Origin: Helicobacteraceae bacterium
GTDB lineage: Bacteria; Campylobacterota; Campylobacteria; Campylobacterales; SZUA-545
NCBI GenBank assembly: GCA_031275395.1
Contig: JAISOU010000075.1
Location: forward strand, 1-20,453
Direction of reading: 5' to 3'
DNA length: 20,453 nucleotides
Position 1 is the first letter of the stretch, and each line of letters starts with the position of its first letter. The notes under the pieces were generated by a model. It was not told the origin of the DNA. It did no database searches and saw nothing but the letters and a program-made list of their open reading frames with translations. This document shows positions 7,484 through 16,909 of the stretch, piece by piece. Both the position numbers and the translations under genes were made by a program.

Positions 7484-10400
7484 GTGAGTTTTGTCCATCT
7501 ACACCTGCATACCGATTACTCTATGCTTGACGGCGCAAACCGCCTCGATACGCTCGCCAAGACGATCAGGGCAAAAGGTATGAACGCGGTCGCTATGAGC
7601 GATCACGGCAATATGTTCGGCGCGATCGACTTCTATACGACGATGAAAAAAGAGGGGATCAAGCCGATTATCGGCATTGAAACCTATATCCACAACCACG
7701 AAAATATCGGCTACAAAGAGCTTGTGAGCGATCCGTTCAAACAGCGCTTTCACCTCTGCCTTTTTGCCAAAGACGAGCGGGGCTACAAGAATCTAATGCG
7801 GCTTTCCAGCGAGGCGTATTTAAGAGGTTTTTATTACAATCCGCGTATCAATAAAAAAACGCTGGAACGCTTCAAAGAGGGGCTGATCTGTTCTAGCGCC
7901 TGCCTTGCGGGAGAGATCAACTTTCACTTGAATAAAGCCGCGCAGAGAAACAAAGAGCGGCGCGGAGGTTACGAAAAAGCGTTAGAGGTCGCCGCAGGTT
8001 ATCAAGAGATATTCGGCGAAGATTTTTACATAGAGATTATGCGGCACGGGATCGAGGAGCAGAGATTAATAGACGATCAGATTATCAAGATCGCAAAAAC
8101 GTTAGGAATTAAGCTGATCGCCACAAACGACGCGCACTATGCCGAACGCATTAACGCGGACGCTCAAGAGGCGCTTATGTGTATCAACAGCAAATACACC
8201 TTAGGCGATCCTAGACGGCTTAAACATTCCGTTAAAGAGTTTTACGTAAAAAGCCCCGAAGAGATGGCGGCGCTTTTTGCCGATATTCCGCAGGCGCTAG
8301 AAAACACGCAAGAGATCGCCGATAAGTGCGATTTGGAGCTGAAACTAGTCGATAACAAAAACTATTTTCCCACCCCGCCAAATTATAAATTTACGCGCCG
8401 CGTAGCCAAAGATCGCGACGTAAAACTAACGGACGAAAACGCGGAGTATTCGCACGAGAACGACGCGATTCTTTTTGAAACGTTATGCCGCGATAAACTT
8501 GAAAATCGGCTTATATACGTCGATGAAGGCAAACGGCAAAGCTACCGCGATCGCTTAGAGCTTGAAATTGACGTAATCAAAAAGATGAAGTTTGCGGGCT
8601 ATATGCTGATCGTATGGGATTTTGTCAGTAAAGCGAAGGAGATGAAAATCCCCGTTGGTCCGGGTCGCGGTAGCGCGGCGGGGAGTTTAGCGGCGTATGC
8701 GCTGGAAATTACCAATATCGATCCGATGAAATACGGCTTGCTTTTCGAGCGCTTTTTGAACCCGGAACGCATATCGATGCCCGATATCGATATGGACTTC
8801 TGCCAGCAGAGGCGATCAGAGATTATTAAGTATGTCGTGGAGGCTTACGGCAGAGAGAACGTAGGACAGGTGATCACTTATAGCGCCCTTCAAGCAAAAA
8901 ACGCGATCCGCGACGTGGCGAGGGTTTTGGGCGTATCGATTCCCGAAGCGAACAATATGGTAAAGCTGATCCCAAAGGTATTAAATATCACGCTTGCCCA
9001 AGCCTACGAGAGCGAACCAAAGTTAAGAGAGCTAATACAAACCGACGTAAACGCCGGTAAAATCTGGAATCTAGCGACGCAACTGGAGGGCTTAAAAAGA
9101 GGAAACGGCGTTCATGCGGCGGGGATTGTGATCAGCAACGAGGAGCTATGGCATAAAACGCCCGTTTGTCTGCCTCCAAAAGGCGAAAGAGAGAAAGACA
9201 AAGACGCGAAAGACGGCGAAGAGAAGTTTTATCACGACGTAGCGACTCAATACGACGGACATTATTTAGAAACGGTCGATCTGATCAAGTTCGACTTTTT
9301 AGGTCTGCAAAACCTGACTGTGGTCGATCATACTCTAAGGCTGATAGAAAAATACGCAAATAAAACGATCGATTTTGACAGTATGCCTATGGACGATCCA
9401 AAGGTTTTTGAGCTGATCGCAAGCGGCGAAACTTTGGGCGTTTTTCAAATCGAAGGCGTCGGTTTGCAAAATCTTAGCCGCCGCCTTAAACCAAACTGCT
9501 TTGAAGACGTTGTGGCTATGATCGCGCTTTATCGTCCAGGACCGCTTGAATCCGGAATGGTAAGCGACTTTGTCGATCGCAAACACGGACGCGCCCAAAC
9601 AACATATATGTTCCCGACGCTAGAACCGATCTTAAAGCCTACATACGGAGTCATCGTATATCAGGAACAGGTAATGCAGATCGTTCAGACGATCGGCGGT
9701 TTTTCGCTTGGCAAAGCCGATCTGGTGCGCCGCGCTATGGGCAAAAAGAAACCCGAAGAGATGGAAAAGATTCGCGGCGAATTTGCCGACGGAGCGCAAA
9801 AAAACGGCTACAATCGCGGAAAGGCTTTAGAGCTTTTTGATCTCATCGAGAAGTTTGCGGGCTACGGCTTTAATAAATCCCACTCCGCGGCATACGCGGC
9901 AATCACATATCAAACGGCGTATCTAAAGCGATACTATCCCGCCGAATATATGTCGGCTCTTATCACTTTCGACGCGAACAGAAGCGAGAAGGTCGCAAGC
10001 TATATCAACGAGGCTAAACGGCTTGGGATCGGCTTCATTAAACCAAACATAAATCTTTCGCAGATCAATTTCGAGCCGATCTACGAAAACGGAAAAGCTA
10101 GCATCGTCTTTGGCTTAAGCGCTATTAGAGGCGCGGGCGAAGTGGCGCTGGAGTATATTATAGAAGCGCGAAAGACGCTTGGAGGAACGTTTAAGGCTAT
10201 TGGCGAGCTTTTAGCCAACGTCGATTCGCAGAAGGTTAATAAAAAGGTTTTTGAAGCGTTAATAAAAGCGGGCGCAATGGACTGCTTTGGATATACGAGA
10301 AAAGCGTTGTTAAGCGCGATTGAAAACATTGTAAAAGCCGCGCAAAACGCAAACAATATACGCAAAGAGAGCAAGGGGGGATTGTTCGAGGACGACGCGG

Positions 10401-11242
10401 AACAGATGGCAAACGGCGTAAGCATAGATATTTCGCCGCTTGGCGAGCTTGATCAAAAGACGCTTTTAGAGTTTGAAAAAGAGTTTGCGGGATTATATCT
10501 TTCAGGACATCCGCTAGACGATTTTATGGAGGAGTTGAACCGTTGTCCCCACACGCCTTGCGAGGCGATTCGCCGCCTAGATAAGAGCGACGACGAAAGC
10601 GAAGAGGAAAACGAAGATTTTTCCGAGAACGAAACGACGCAAAACGAGATTAAAGAGGGCGACGAGGTTTTACTGATCGGCAAAGTGGAAAACTTCGACA
10701 GTAAGATCTCTAAAAGCGGCAAAAGGTACGGCAACGTTTATCTTGCGGATCTAACGGGAAGCGCCGTTATCTTAATTTTTGATCCCAATATCCAGAAGCT
10801 AGAGAATCTGGATACCGCCCGTCCGATCGCCTTTAAGGTTATTGTTCAAAGAGACGACAGGGATAATAAAATTAGTCTAAGAGCCGTGCGGGTATTAAGT
10901 TTAGAGGAGGCGCAAGAGTTAGACCTCTTAAGCGATCGCAAAAGCAAAGACAATCGAAATAATAGACCGGAAGCGCGTCGAGATTTCGCGCAGAAAACGC
11001 GACCCTCTCCTCCGAAAGAAGAGAAAATATATAAGCCTATGGTTTTTGAGATTCCATTAAGCGAACAGAGCGAAGTCTTTCTTGAAAAGCTCTATTCGAT
11101 AATCCGCGAAAATCCGGGCGAAATACCCGTATGCGTCAAGATATGTTCCGATCGGCGGGATATAGAAATGCAAACAAAACTTGGCGCGTCAAGAACGGCA
11201 AAAGACGAAGCGATAAAAATCGGCGTGGCTTGCAGATATTAA
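7484..11242 (+). CDS. dnaE: DNA polymerase III subunit alpha
   Basis: This is the catalytic replicative polymerase subunit (C family), 1252 residues from GTG 7484. The N-terminal PHP domain starts MSFVHLHLHTDYSMLDGA. The polymerase core carries GPGRGSAAGSLAAYAL, the catalytic aspartates of PDIDMDF (residues 433-439), and the third acidic site in KFDFLGL (D604). ALYRPGPLESGM and GYGFNKSHSAAYA are further signatures. The OB-fold near the C-terminus begins LLIGKVENFDSKISKSG. Before it lies a very acidic linker (about residues 1035-1058, rich in D and E). TTG at 7436 would add 16 residues not expected in the family. Downstream, the epimerase gene follows after 18 bases and probably shares the transcript. 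Complete. Confidence 0.97.
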   Translation: MSFVHLHLHTDYSMLDGANRLDTLAKTIRAKGMNAVAMSDHGNMFGAIDFYTTMKKEGIKPIIGIETYIHNHENIGYKELVSDPFKQRFHLCLFAKDERGYKNLMRLSSEAYLRGFYYNPRINKKTLERFKEGLICSSACLAGEINFHLNKAAQRNKERRGGYEKALEVAAGYQEIFGEDFYIEIMRHGIEEQRLIDDQIIKIAKTLGIKLIATNDAHYAERINADAQEALMCINSKYTLGDPRRLKHSVKEFYVKSPEEMAALFADIPQALENTQEIADKCDLELKLVDNKNYFPTPPNYKFTRRVAKDRDVKLTDENAEYSHENDAILFETLCRDKLENRLIYVDEGKRQSYRDRLELEIDVIKKMKFAGYMLIVWDFVSKAKEMKIPVGPGRGSAAGSLAAYALEITNIDPMKYGLLFERFLNPERISMPDIDMDFCQQRRSEIIKYVVEAYGRENVGQVITYSALQAKNAIRDVARVLGVSIPEANNMVKLIPKVLNITLAQAYESEPKLRELIQTDVNAGKIWNLATQLEGLKRGNGVHAAGIVISNEELWHKTPVCLPPKGEREKDKDAKDGEEKFYHDVATQYDGHYLETVDLIKFDFLGLQNLTVVDHTLRLIEKYANKTIDFDSMPMDDPKVFELIASGETLGVFQIEGVGLQNLSRRLKPNCFEDVVAMIALYRPGPLESGMVSDFVDRKHGRAQTTYMFPTLEPILKPTYGVIVYQEQVMQIVQTIGGFSLGKADLVRRAMGKKKPEEMEKIRGEFADGAQKNGYNRGKALELFDLIEKFAGYGFNKSHSAAYAAITYQTAYLKRYYPAEYMSALITFDANRSEKVASYINEAKRLGIGFIKPNINLSQINFEPIYENGKASIVFGLSAIRGAGEVALEYIIEARKTLGGTFKAIGELLANVDSQKVNKKVFEALIKAGAMDCFGYTRKALLSAIENIVKAAQNANNIRKESKGGLFEDDAEQMANGVSIDISPLGELDQKTLLEFEKEFAGLYLSGHPLDDFMEELNRCPHTPCEAIRRLDKSDDESEEENEDFSENETTQNEIKEGDEVLLIGKVENFDSKISKSGKRYGNVYLADLTGSAVILIFDPNIQKLENLDTARPIAFKVIVQRDDRDNKISLRAVRVLSLEEAQELDLLSDRKSKDNRNNRPEARRDFAQKTRPSPPKEEKIYKPMVFEIPLSEQSEVFLEKLYSIIRENPGEIPVCVKICSDRRDIEMQTKLGASRTAKDEAIKIGVACRY

Positions 11243-11260
11243 ACTACTTTAGGAGATTTT

Positions 11261-12313
11261 ATGAAAATACTTGTAACGGGAACGGCGGGGTTTATAGGCT
11301 TCCATACCGCTTTGCGCTTATTGGAGCGCGGCGACGAAGTTATTGGATTAGACAATATCAACGACTATTACGACGTTTGTCTTAAATACGGGCGTTTAGC
11401 CGTTAGCGGCATAGAGCAAAACTCGATCGAATACGGCAGACTGATCCAAAGTGGCAAATACGAAAACTACCGCTTTATCAAACTCGATCTAGCGGATAAA
11501 GACGCGATCGATCAGCTTTTTTCTAGCGAAAAGTTTGACAACGTTTGCCACCTTGCGGCGCAGGCGGGCGTAAGGTATAGTTTAACAAATCCGAACGCCT
11601 ATATTTCCGCAAATATAAACGGAATGTTGAATATATTGGAGGCGTGCCGTTTTAATCCCGTTTCGCATTTGGCTTTCGCCTCCAGCAGTTCCGTTTACGG
11701 TTTAAACGAAAATATGCCTTTTAACGCTTCTAAGCCCGTAGATCACCCGATTAGCCTTTACGCCGCCACCAAAAAAAGTAACGAGCTAATGGCGCATACC
11801 TACTCTCGTCTTTTTGGCGTCGCGGTTACGGGTTTGCGTTTTTTTACCGTTTACGGTCCTTGGGGCAGACCCGATATGGCACTTTTTATATTTACCAAGT
11901 CAATCTTGGAAGGTAAGCCGATCGACGTTTTTAACGACGGTAGAATGATGCGCGATTTTACTTATATCGACGATATTGTCGAAGGAGTGATCCGCGTTAT
12001 TGATACGCCCGCCGCAAGCGATCCGTTTTTCGATCCAGTAAATCCTAATAGCGCGACCTCAAGCGCTCCATATAGGATCTATAATATCGGGCGCGGTTCG
12101 CCAGTTTATTTACTTAATTTTATCGAGGCGATCGAAAAAGCGCTTAATAAAAAAGCGAGCAAAAACTATCTGCCTATGCAACTAGGCGACGTTCCCGCCA
12201 CGTTTGCCGATACAAGCGATTTGGAGCGCAATCTCGGCTATAAACCTAGCGTATCCGTTCAAACGGGAATCGATCGCTTTGTCAAATGGTATCGAGAGTT
12301 TTATAAGGTTTAG
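11261..12313 (+). CDS. NAD-dependent epimerase, UDP-glucuronate 4-epimerase type
   Basis: This 350-residue extended short-chain dehydrogenase/reductase probably converts UDP-glucuronate to UDP-galacturonate for surface polysaccharide. The Rossmann motif G7-TA-G10-FI-G13 and the acidic LDNINDYYD after strand 2 bind NAD. The active site comprises SSSSVYG (141-147) and Y167-AAT-K171. [30 protein letters not shown] and [12 protein letters not shown] are typical of the UDP-glucuronate epimerase/CapI branch. ATG 11261 has AGGAG 6 bases upstream and lies 18 bases after dnaE. The exact nucleotide-sugar substrate is inferred; a UDP-glucose or UDP-GlcNAc epimerase cannot be excluded. No other polysaccharide genes are nearby. 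Confidence 0.87.
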   Translation: MKILVTGTAGFIGFHTALRLLERGDEVIGLDNINDYYDVCLKYGRLAVSGIEQNSIEYGRLIQSGKYENYRFIKLDLADKDAIDQLFSSEKFDNVCHLAAQAGVRYSLTNPNAYISANINGMLNILEACRFNPVSHLAFASSSSVYGLNENMPFNASKPVDHPISLYAATKKSNELMAHTYSRLFGVAVTGLRFFTVYGPWGRPDMALFIFTKSILEGKPIDVFNDGRMMRDFTYIDDIVEGVIRVIDTPAASDPFFDPVNPNSATSSAPYRIYNIGRGSPVYLLNFIEAIEKALNKKASKNYLPMQLGDVPATFADTSDLERNLGYKPSVSVQTGIDRFVKWYREFYKV

Positions 12314-12360
12314 CTTTGCTAGGCGGTTAAACCAAAAAACTGCCGTTAAACGGGTTAAGA

Positions 12361-13218
12361 TTATCGCGTTTTTGTCGCGTCTATTAGCGAGTATAACAGC
12401 GCGATCTCTTGCGCCCAGATCGACTCGTCGATCGTTTCTAAAATAAGCGGAATATTATCTAAACGAGAATCGTTCATTATTAGTCTAAAAGCCTCGATTC
12501 CAATCGCGCCTAAGCCTATCGATTCGTGGCGATCGAGCCTGCTATCTAGCGGAGCTTTCGCGTCGTTTAAGTGCATACCTTTTAAGTAGTTAAACCCGAC
12601 GATTCGATCAAACTCGTTCATCGTTTTTTCATACGCCTCTTTTTGGCGAAGATCGTATCCGGCCGCAAAAAGATGGCACGAGTCTAAACAAACTCCGATC
12701 CGCGTTTTATCTTCCACAAGATCGATAATCGCCGCAAGTTGCTCGAAACGAAAGCCGATATTACTTCCTTGCCCCGCGGTATTCTCGATAACGGCGCTAA
12801 CGCCTTGTGTCCGATCCAAAGCTATATTAACGCTTTCGGCGATTAGTTCTATACACTCTTCCTCCGAGATGAGTTTTTTATGACTGCCCGGGTGAAAGTT
12901 CAGCAGTTTTAATCCAAGCGCTTCGCAACGTCTTATTTCGTCTATAAACGCCTCTCTACTTTTTTCTAGGCTTTCGGATTCGGGCGATCCGAGATTGATA
13001 AGATAGCTATCGTGCGGCAGAATATAATCGGCGCCAAATCCGTATCGATCGCATTCGCTCTTAAAGGTTTCAACCTGTTTTTTATCGTAAGGCTTCGCCG
13101 CCCATTGACGCTGATTTTTAGTGAAAAGCGCAAAGGCTTTCGCGCCGATTTCAGCCGCGTTTTTTGGCGCGTTTTCTACCCCGCCGCCTATGCTTACGTG
13201 AGCGCCGACAAATTTCAT
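12361..13218 (-). CDS. nfo: Endonuclease IV (AP endonuclease)
   Basis: Nfo cuts DNA 5' of abasic sites in base excision repair using three zinc ions. All nine metal ligands sit at the same residue numbers as in the E. coli enzyme: H69, H109, E145, D179, H182, H216, D229, H231 and E261, within [51 protein letters not shown] and LETID. This agreement also supports the start at ATG 13218 (285 aa), which has AAGGA 7 bases upstream; an in-frame start at 13251 would run back into the lipoprotein gene. It follows the lipoprotein stop by 22 bases, so the two likely share a transcript. It is convergent with the epimerase gene across a 47-base gap. Confidence 0.96.
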   Translation of the reverse strand: MKFVGAHVSIGGGVENAPKNAAEIGAKAFALFTKNQRQWAAKPYDKKQVETFKSECDRYGFGADYILPHDSYLINLGSPESESLEKSREAFIDEIRRCEALGLKLLNFHPGSHKKLISEEECIELIAESVNIALDRTQGVSAVIENTAGQGSNIGFRFEQLAAIIDLVEDKTRIGVCLDSCHLFAAGYDLRQKEAYEKTMNEFDRIVGFNYLKGMHLNDAKAPLDSRLDRHESIGLGAIGIEAFRLIMNDSRLDNIPLILETIDESIWAQEIALLYSLIDATKTR

Positions 13219-13240
13219 CTTGTAATCCTTTTTAGCGATC

Positions 13241-13744
13241 CTATTCGGCACGGCGAATAACGATCAACACTTTGTTTAAGGAATCGCGAAAGCGCGTCGC
13301 CCCGCCGTTTTTTTCGTAAGAAACGTCGTATTTGCCGCTCGATCGCGCATTTTGCGTCCAGCCGTTTTCGCTATCTATTACAACGGCGTTTTCAAGATTG
13401 GAGATCGCTCTTGCCGCAATAACGTCGCGCATAAGGTTTGGAGGATAGTTTTCGCTTAGATAGCGTTTGTTAAACTCGCCCGCGCTTAGGCAGCGCAACG
13501 CTCCTTGACAGATTTTCTCTCCGACCGTTAGTTCCAGCGCGCCCTGTCCCGCGGCATAGATTTGAAGACGATATTTGTCGTTCGGCAAAACGCTGATAAA
13601 ACCCGCTTGGCTTACGCTTAGATTCGGCGTTTTGATCGTGGCGATCACCGATCGGCTCTCAAGCGCTTCAATCTTCTTGGCGCACCCCGTAAGTAGCGTC
13701 GCCGCCGTTAAAATGATAAAAAAAAACGCTCTCATAAGGTTCAT
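13241..13744 (-). CDS. Putative small lipoprotein
   Basis: This 167-residue protein starts with a lipoprotein signal peptide, a hydrophobic stretch followed by the lipobox LTGC (C21), so it is probably lipid-anchored in the inner or outer membrane. The rest is soluble and strand-rich, with two cysteines in [10 protein letters not shown] (about 78-84). I do not recognise the family. The start is ATG 13744 with only a weak ribosome-binding site; ATG 13735, three codons in, is an alternative. It lies upstream of nfo in a likely two-gene unit and is divergent from the tRNA-Glu gene. Confidence 0.75.
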   Translation of the reverse strand: MNLMRAFFFIILTAATLLTGCAKKIEALESRSVIATIKTPNLSVSQAGFISVLPNDKYRLQIYAAGQGALELTVGEKICQGALRCLSAGEFNKRYLSENYPPNLMRDVIAARAISNLENAVVIDSENGWTQNARSSGKYDVSYEKNGGATRFRDSLNKVLIVIRRAE

Positions 13745-13759
13745 CTTAGCAAACTTTTG

Positions 13760-13765
13760 TATAAT
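13760..13765 (+). promoter_or_regulatory. Putative -10 element of tRNA-Glu (TATAAT)
   Basis: A consensus TATAAT in TTTTGTATAATGCGC lies 16 bases before the mature tRNA 5' end, followed by a T run. Position and perfect match make it the likely tRNA-Glu promoter. Confidence 0.55.
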
Positions 13766-13781
13766 GCGCTTCTTTTTTTGC

Positions 13782-13856
13782 GGCTCCCTCGTCTAGCGGT
13801 TAGGACACCACCCTTTCACGGTGGATACACGGGTTCGAGTCCCGTGGGAGTCACCA
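13782..13856 (+). tRNA. tRNA-Glu (anticodon TTC)
   Basis: A full cloverleaf is visible: acceptor GGCTCCC with GGGAGTC (one G-U pair), anticodon stem CCACC/GGTGG around loop CTTTCAC giving anticodon TTC, T arm with GGTTCGAGTCC, and an encoded CCA (13854-13856). It is convergent with mnmG. The U34 of this tRNA is one of the known targets of the MnmEG complex. Confidence 0.97.
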
Positions 13857-13896
13857 CCTCCGCAAAAGCGTTTATTCGCGGTTTGTATCCGATTAC

Positions 13897-15768
13897 TTAT
13901 CGGCGTTTATTTATTAACGCGATGCGAAGCGCCAAAAGATCCAGCGCGGCGGGAGTCATACCGCTGATCTTCTCCGCGTCAAAAAGCGTTTGAGGCTTGA
14001 ACTTATTTAGCTTTTGCCTGATCTCCGCGCCCAAACCCTCGATCGAATCGACGTCTAAATCGGCTGGGATTTCAAGCGCTTTCATCTCTTTCATACGATC
14101 GATCTGCTCTTGCTGTTTATCGAGATAGTAGTCGTATTTCGCGCCGATTAAAATCTGCTCGATCGCGTCCGTCTGCTCGTTTTTGAAAAAATCGTCGATC
14201 GCTCTTAGTTTCACCTCGTTAAAGCTAGGGCGCGACGCGATCGTCAAAAGCGAGGTTTTCTCGCCGATCGGCTCTTCGCCAAGCTCCTTTAGCCGCCTTA
14301 GCGTTTCGGCGTTGTTGGTCAGAAAATGCGATCGCAGATAGTCCAAGCCCTCTTTTGCCGCCCGCGCTTTTCGTTCCGTGTTTTCAAAAAAATCGCGATC
14401 GATCAAGCCGTATCGGTAGCCGTAACCCGCAAGGCGCGTATCGGCGTTATCCTCGCGCAAACTCAAGCGGTATTCGGCGCGGCTTGTAAACATTCTATAA
14501 GGCTCGTTCGTTCCTTTTGTAACCAGATCGTCGATCAGCACGCCGATGTAGGCTTCCTCGCGCCCCAAAACAAAGGCTTCCGCGCTTTTAACGTAAAGCG
14601 CGGCGTTAATCCCCGCCATAACGCCTTGCGCGGCGGCTTCCTCGTAACCCGTCGTGCCGTTGATCTGCCCCGCGCAAAAAAGTCCGCGAACGCGCTTTGT
14701 TTCCAAATTGCGATCTAGCTCCGTAGGCTGAACAAAGTCGTATTCGATCGCGTATCCGTAGCGCGTGATTATCGCGTTTTCAAGCCCGTTCATAGAGCGG
14801 ATAAACGCCTCTTGAACGTCGATCGGAAGCGAGGTTGAAAGCCCGTTTAAGTAGTATTCGCCGTTTGCGCGGCTTTGCGGCTCGACAAAAATCTGATGGC
14901 TCGTTCGATCGCTAAAGCGGTTGATCTTATCTTCGATACTCGGGCAGTAACGAGGACCCACTCCCGTAATCTGTCCCGTAAAAACGGGAGCGCGATCAAA
15001 AGCGGCGCGGATAATTTCGTGCGTTTTTTCGTTGGTTTCGGCGATAAAGCAGGGCATTTGAACGGGCGCGAAACTTCGCGCGGGGGTTTTTAGGCTAAAA
15101 GGTTTTGGATTTTCGTCGTTAGCCTGTCTTTGTAGTTTGCCAAAATCGATCGATTTTGAATCGATTCGCGGACAAGTCCCCGTTTTTAGCCGTCCGATTT
15201 CAAAACCTAGCGCTTTTAGCCGTTTCGCCAGATCGATCGACGGCATTTCGCCCATTCGCCCCATAGAGAGCCTTTTGTCGCCTAAATGAACGAGAGAGTC
15301 CAAAAAAGTTCCCGTCGTCAAAACGATCGCGTCGCATCGGTACTCGATTCCCAGTCGCGTTTTTGCTCCGACGATCGCGCCGTTTTCGACGATAATATCC
15401 TCTAACATATCTTGCGAAACGCTTAGATTCTTTTGTTCCAGACAGTATTCGCGGGCGTAGATCGGGTAAGCGTCCATATCGATCTGAACGCGAGTTCCGC
15501 GAACGGCGGGGCCTTTGGACGCGTTTAACGATCGGTATTGCAAAGCCGCCTTATCGGTAAGCAGCCCCATAACGCCGCCAAGCGCGTCGACCTCTTTGGC
15601 AAGATGTCCTTTGCCCAAACCGCCAATCGCGGGATTGCAACTAATCGCGCCGATCTGCGAAACCAAAGGCGTTATCAGCGCCGTTTTTTGACCCATTTTC
15701 GCGCACGCGATCGCGGCTTCTACTCCGGCGTGTCCGCCGCCGACAACGATAATATCGGAATGTTTCAT
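13897..15768 (-). CDS. mnmG: tRNA uridine-5-carboxymethylaminomethyl modification enzyme MnmG
   Basis: MnmG (GidA) is an FAD enzyme that works with MnmE to install cmnm5 on wobble uridines of tRNAs such as Glu, Gln, Lys, Leu and Arg. The 623 residues begin with the dinucleotide-binding [12 protein letters not shown], then [57 protein letters not shown], and [17 protein letters not shown] in the conserved C-terminal half. The ending [17 protein letters not shown] is the normal C-terminus, so the gene is complete. The start is ATG 15768 with a weak ribosome-binding site; a 14-codon ORF overlaps it as ATGA and may couple translation. The tRNA-Gly gene lies upstream on the same strand and may share a transcript. 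Confidence 0.96.
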   Translation of the reverse strand: MKHSDIIVVGGGHAGVEAAIACAKMGQKTALITPLVSQIGAISCNPAIGGLGKGHLAKEVDALGGVMGLLTDKAALQYRSLNASKGPAVRGTRVQIDMDAYPIYAREYCLEQKNLSVSQDMLEDIIVENGAIVGAKTRLGIEYRCDAIVLTTGTFLDSLVHLGDKRLSMGRMGEMPSIDLAKRLKALGFEIGRLKTGTCPRIDSKSIDFGKLQRQANDENPKPFSLKTPARSFAPVQMPCFIAETNEKTHEIIRAAFDRAPVFTGQITGVGPRYCPSIEDKINRFSDRTSHQIFVEPQSRANGEYYLNGLSTSLPIDVQEAFIRSMNGLENAIITRYGYAIEYDFVQPTELDRNLETKRVRGLFCAGQINGTTGYEEAAAQGVMAGINAALYVKSAEAFVLGREEAYIGVLIDDLVTKGTNEPYRMFTSRAEYRLSLREDNADTRLAGYGYRYGLIDRDFFENTERKARAAKEGLDYLRSHFLTNNAETLRRLKELGEEPIGEKTSLLTIASRPSFNEVKLRAIDDFFKNEQTDAIEQILIGAKYDYYLDKQQEQIDRMKEMKALEIPADLDVDSIEGLGAEIRQKLNKFKPQTLFDAEKISGMTPAALDLLALRIALINKRR

Positions 15769-15809
15769 AGCGCAAACTTTGCGTATTTTGATGAAAACTT
15801 AAACGACAT
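15765..15809 (-). CDS. Possible 14-codon leader ORF coupled to mnmG
   Basis: ATG 15809 opens 14 codons ([14 protein letters not shown]) whose TGA overlaps the mnmG ATG in an ATGA arrangement. AAGAG sits 6 bases upstream of its start, a better ribosome-binding site than that of mnmG itself. No similarity is recognisable. It may only deliver ribosomes to mnmG, or be chance. Confidence 0.25.
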   Translation of the reverse strand: MSFKFSSKYAKFAL

Positions 15810-15848
15810 TTTTATCTCTTAAACCTTGTTATAGAAGAGTTTGTTAGG

Positions 15849-15923
15849 TGGAGCGGAAGACGGGAATCGAACCCGCGACCTTTTGCTTGGGAAGCAAAAG
15901 CTCTACCCCTGAGCTACTTCCGC
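15849..15923 (-). tRNA. tRNA-Gly (anticodon CCC)
   Basis: The minus strand folds with acceptor GCGGAAG/CTTCCGC, D arm GCTC..GAGC, anticodon stem TTTGC/GCAAA with loop TTCCCAA giving anticodon CCC, T arm GGGTTCGATTCCC, and an encoded CCA at 15851-15849. It reads GGG glycine codons. It lies between the decayed gene behind trpA and mnmG, all on the same strand. Confidence 0.96.
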
Positions 15924-16145
15924 GTTAAACGCCGATCGACTTATGCGCGTTTGCCGACCAAACGAAGCGCAATTATGCCAATAAACGCCTTCTATCGCGC
16001 CGCCGCAAAAATAACAAATGCGCCCCGCTCTCCTTTCGCTATTTTGTAGCGCGCTTTTTCTCTCGTTCTCGCTTACGAAAAGCTCCAAAAACGCTCGTCG
16101 CGTAGAAAGCAAGAATAACGGCGTTTGCGGGTTTAGCCCAGTCAG
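15924..16145 (-). pseudogene. Decayed small membrane protein with CxxC zinc-ribbon-like end, behind trpA
   Basis: A strong AAGGAGG (16159-16153) lies inside the end of trpA, 7 bases before CTG 16145, which overlaps the trpA TGA as CTGA, like an ATGA coupling with the start codon mutated. Just after it, one frame reads AKPANAVILAFYATSVFGA then FRKREREKK, a membrane helix followed by a basic tail, ending at TAG 16041-16039. A second frame, the one starting at CTG, then reads RICYFCGGAIEGVYWHNC, a CxxC pattern with a later H and C. Joining them needs two compensating frameshifts. The CxxC frame remains open into the tRNA-Gly gene (stop at 15903). This looks like a trpA-linked small gene that has decayed, or one with indel errors. 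The family is not identified. Confidence 0.4.
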
Positions 16146-16876
16146 CCTATCGCCTCCTTAATCGCCTTCGTTTCGTCGCTAGCGAGTTTGATTTTCTCGT
16201 TATTCGACAGCGTTTCGTCAAGCAGAATCTTAACGAAACAGCTGCCCGCAATTACGCCGTCCGCGCCTTTTGCTCGCTCTTTCGCCGTATTGCGATTTAC
16301 GCCGAAGCCCACGAAAACGGGCGTTTTGCTCGCCGCTTTTACGATCGCCAAAACCCCTTGCAAATCCTCGCTTTGCGCCGCCCCCGTTACGCCCGTATAA
16401 GCCACAAGATAGATAAACTTTTTCGCGTTTTGCAAGATCCAAGCGATTCGATCTTTGGGCGTGGTGGGCGCGATAAACTCGATTAACGCGACCGAAGCGG
16501 CGCTAAAAAGCGGGCTATAAGCGATCGCCTCCTCTTTTGGCAGATCGGGGATCAAAAGGGCGCTCACGCCCAATTCGCCCGCCTCTTTTAGCGTTTTTTC
16601 TATACCGCGCCGTAAAAACGGGTTCATATATCCCATCCACATCAGATCGCGCCCTTTTAACGCGGCGCTAATTTTAAGCAGATCGCTAAAAACAAAGCCG
16701 TTTCGTAGCGCCAAGCGCCCCGCCTTTTCGATCGTTTCGCCGTCCGCGGCGGGATCGCTGAAAGGCACGCCAAGTTCCAGCGAATCCATTCCCGCCTCGA
16801 ACATCGCGTTTGCCAGATCGACCGTAAAGGCGCAATCGGGAATCTTCGGCGTTAGATAGCCAACCAGTTTTTTCAT
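16142..16876 (-). CDS. trpA: Tryptophan synthase alpha chain
   Basis: TrpA cleaves indole-3-glycerol phosphate to indole and glyceraldehyde-3-phosphate, and passes indole to TrpB. The 244 residues keep the catalytic pair E34 and D45 in LELGVPFSDPAADGETI, equivalent to E49 and D60 of the Salmonella enzyme. FIYLVAYTGVTGA and VFVGFGVN are the phosphate-side loops. The N-terminus is about 15 residues shorter than the standard enzyme, lacking the first helix, as the residue offset shows. ATG 16876 has AAGG about 8 bases upstream. No other trp gene lies in the window, so trpA is separate from trpB here unless partners lie elsewhere. Confidence 0.93.
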   Translation of the reverse strand: MKKLVGYLTPKIPDCAFTVDLANAMFEAGMDSLELGVPFSDPAADGETIEKAGRLALRNGFVFSDLLKISAALKGRDLMWMGYMNPFLRRGIEKTLKEAGELGVSALLIPDLPKEEAIAYSPLFSAASVALIEFIAPTTPKDRIAWILQNAKKFIYLVAYTGVTGAAQSEDLQGVLAIVKAASKTPVFVGFGVNRNTAKERAKGADGVIAGSCFVKILLDETLSNNEKIKLASDETKAIKEAIG

Positions 16877-16903
16877 CGCGCAAGCCTTGTAAAAGATTGC
16901 GCT

Positions 16904-16909
16904 ATTTTA
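16904..16909 (-). promoter_or_regulatory. Putative -10 element of trpA (TAAAAT)
   Basis: The minus strand reads TATGTAAAATAGCGC about 28 bases before ATG 16876. It resembles the dnaE and htrA candidates. It overlaps the end of the gene remnant upstream, so trpA is probably transcribed alone. Confidence 0.4.

Noticed and set aside
13757-13993. 78-codon ORF across tRNA-Glu
   Set aside because: It runs through the tRNA and into the mnmG end on the opposite strand. The tRNA fold explains the sequence.
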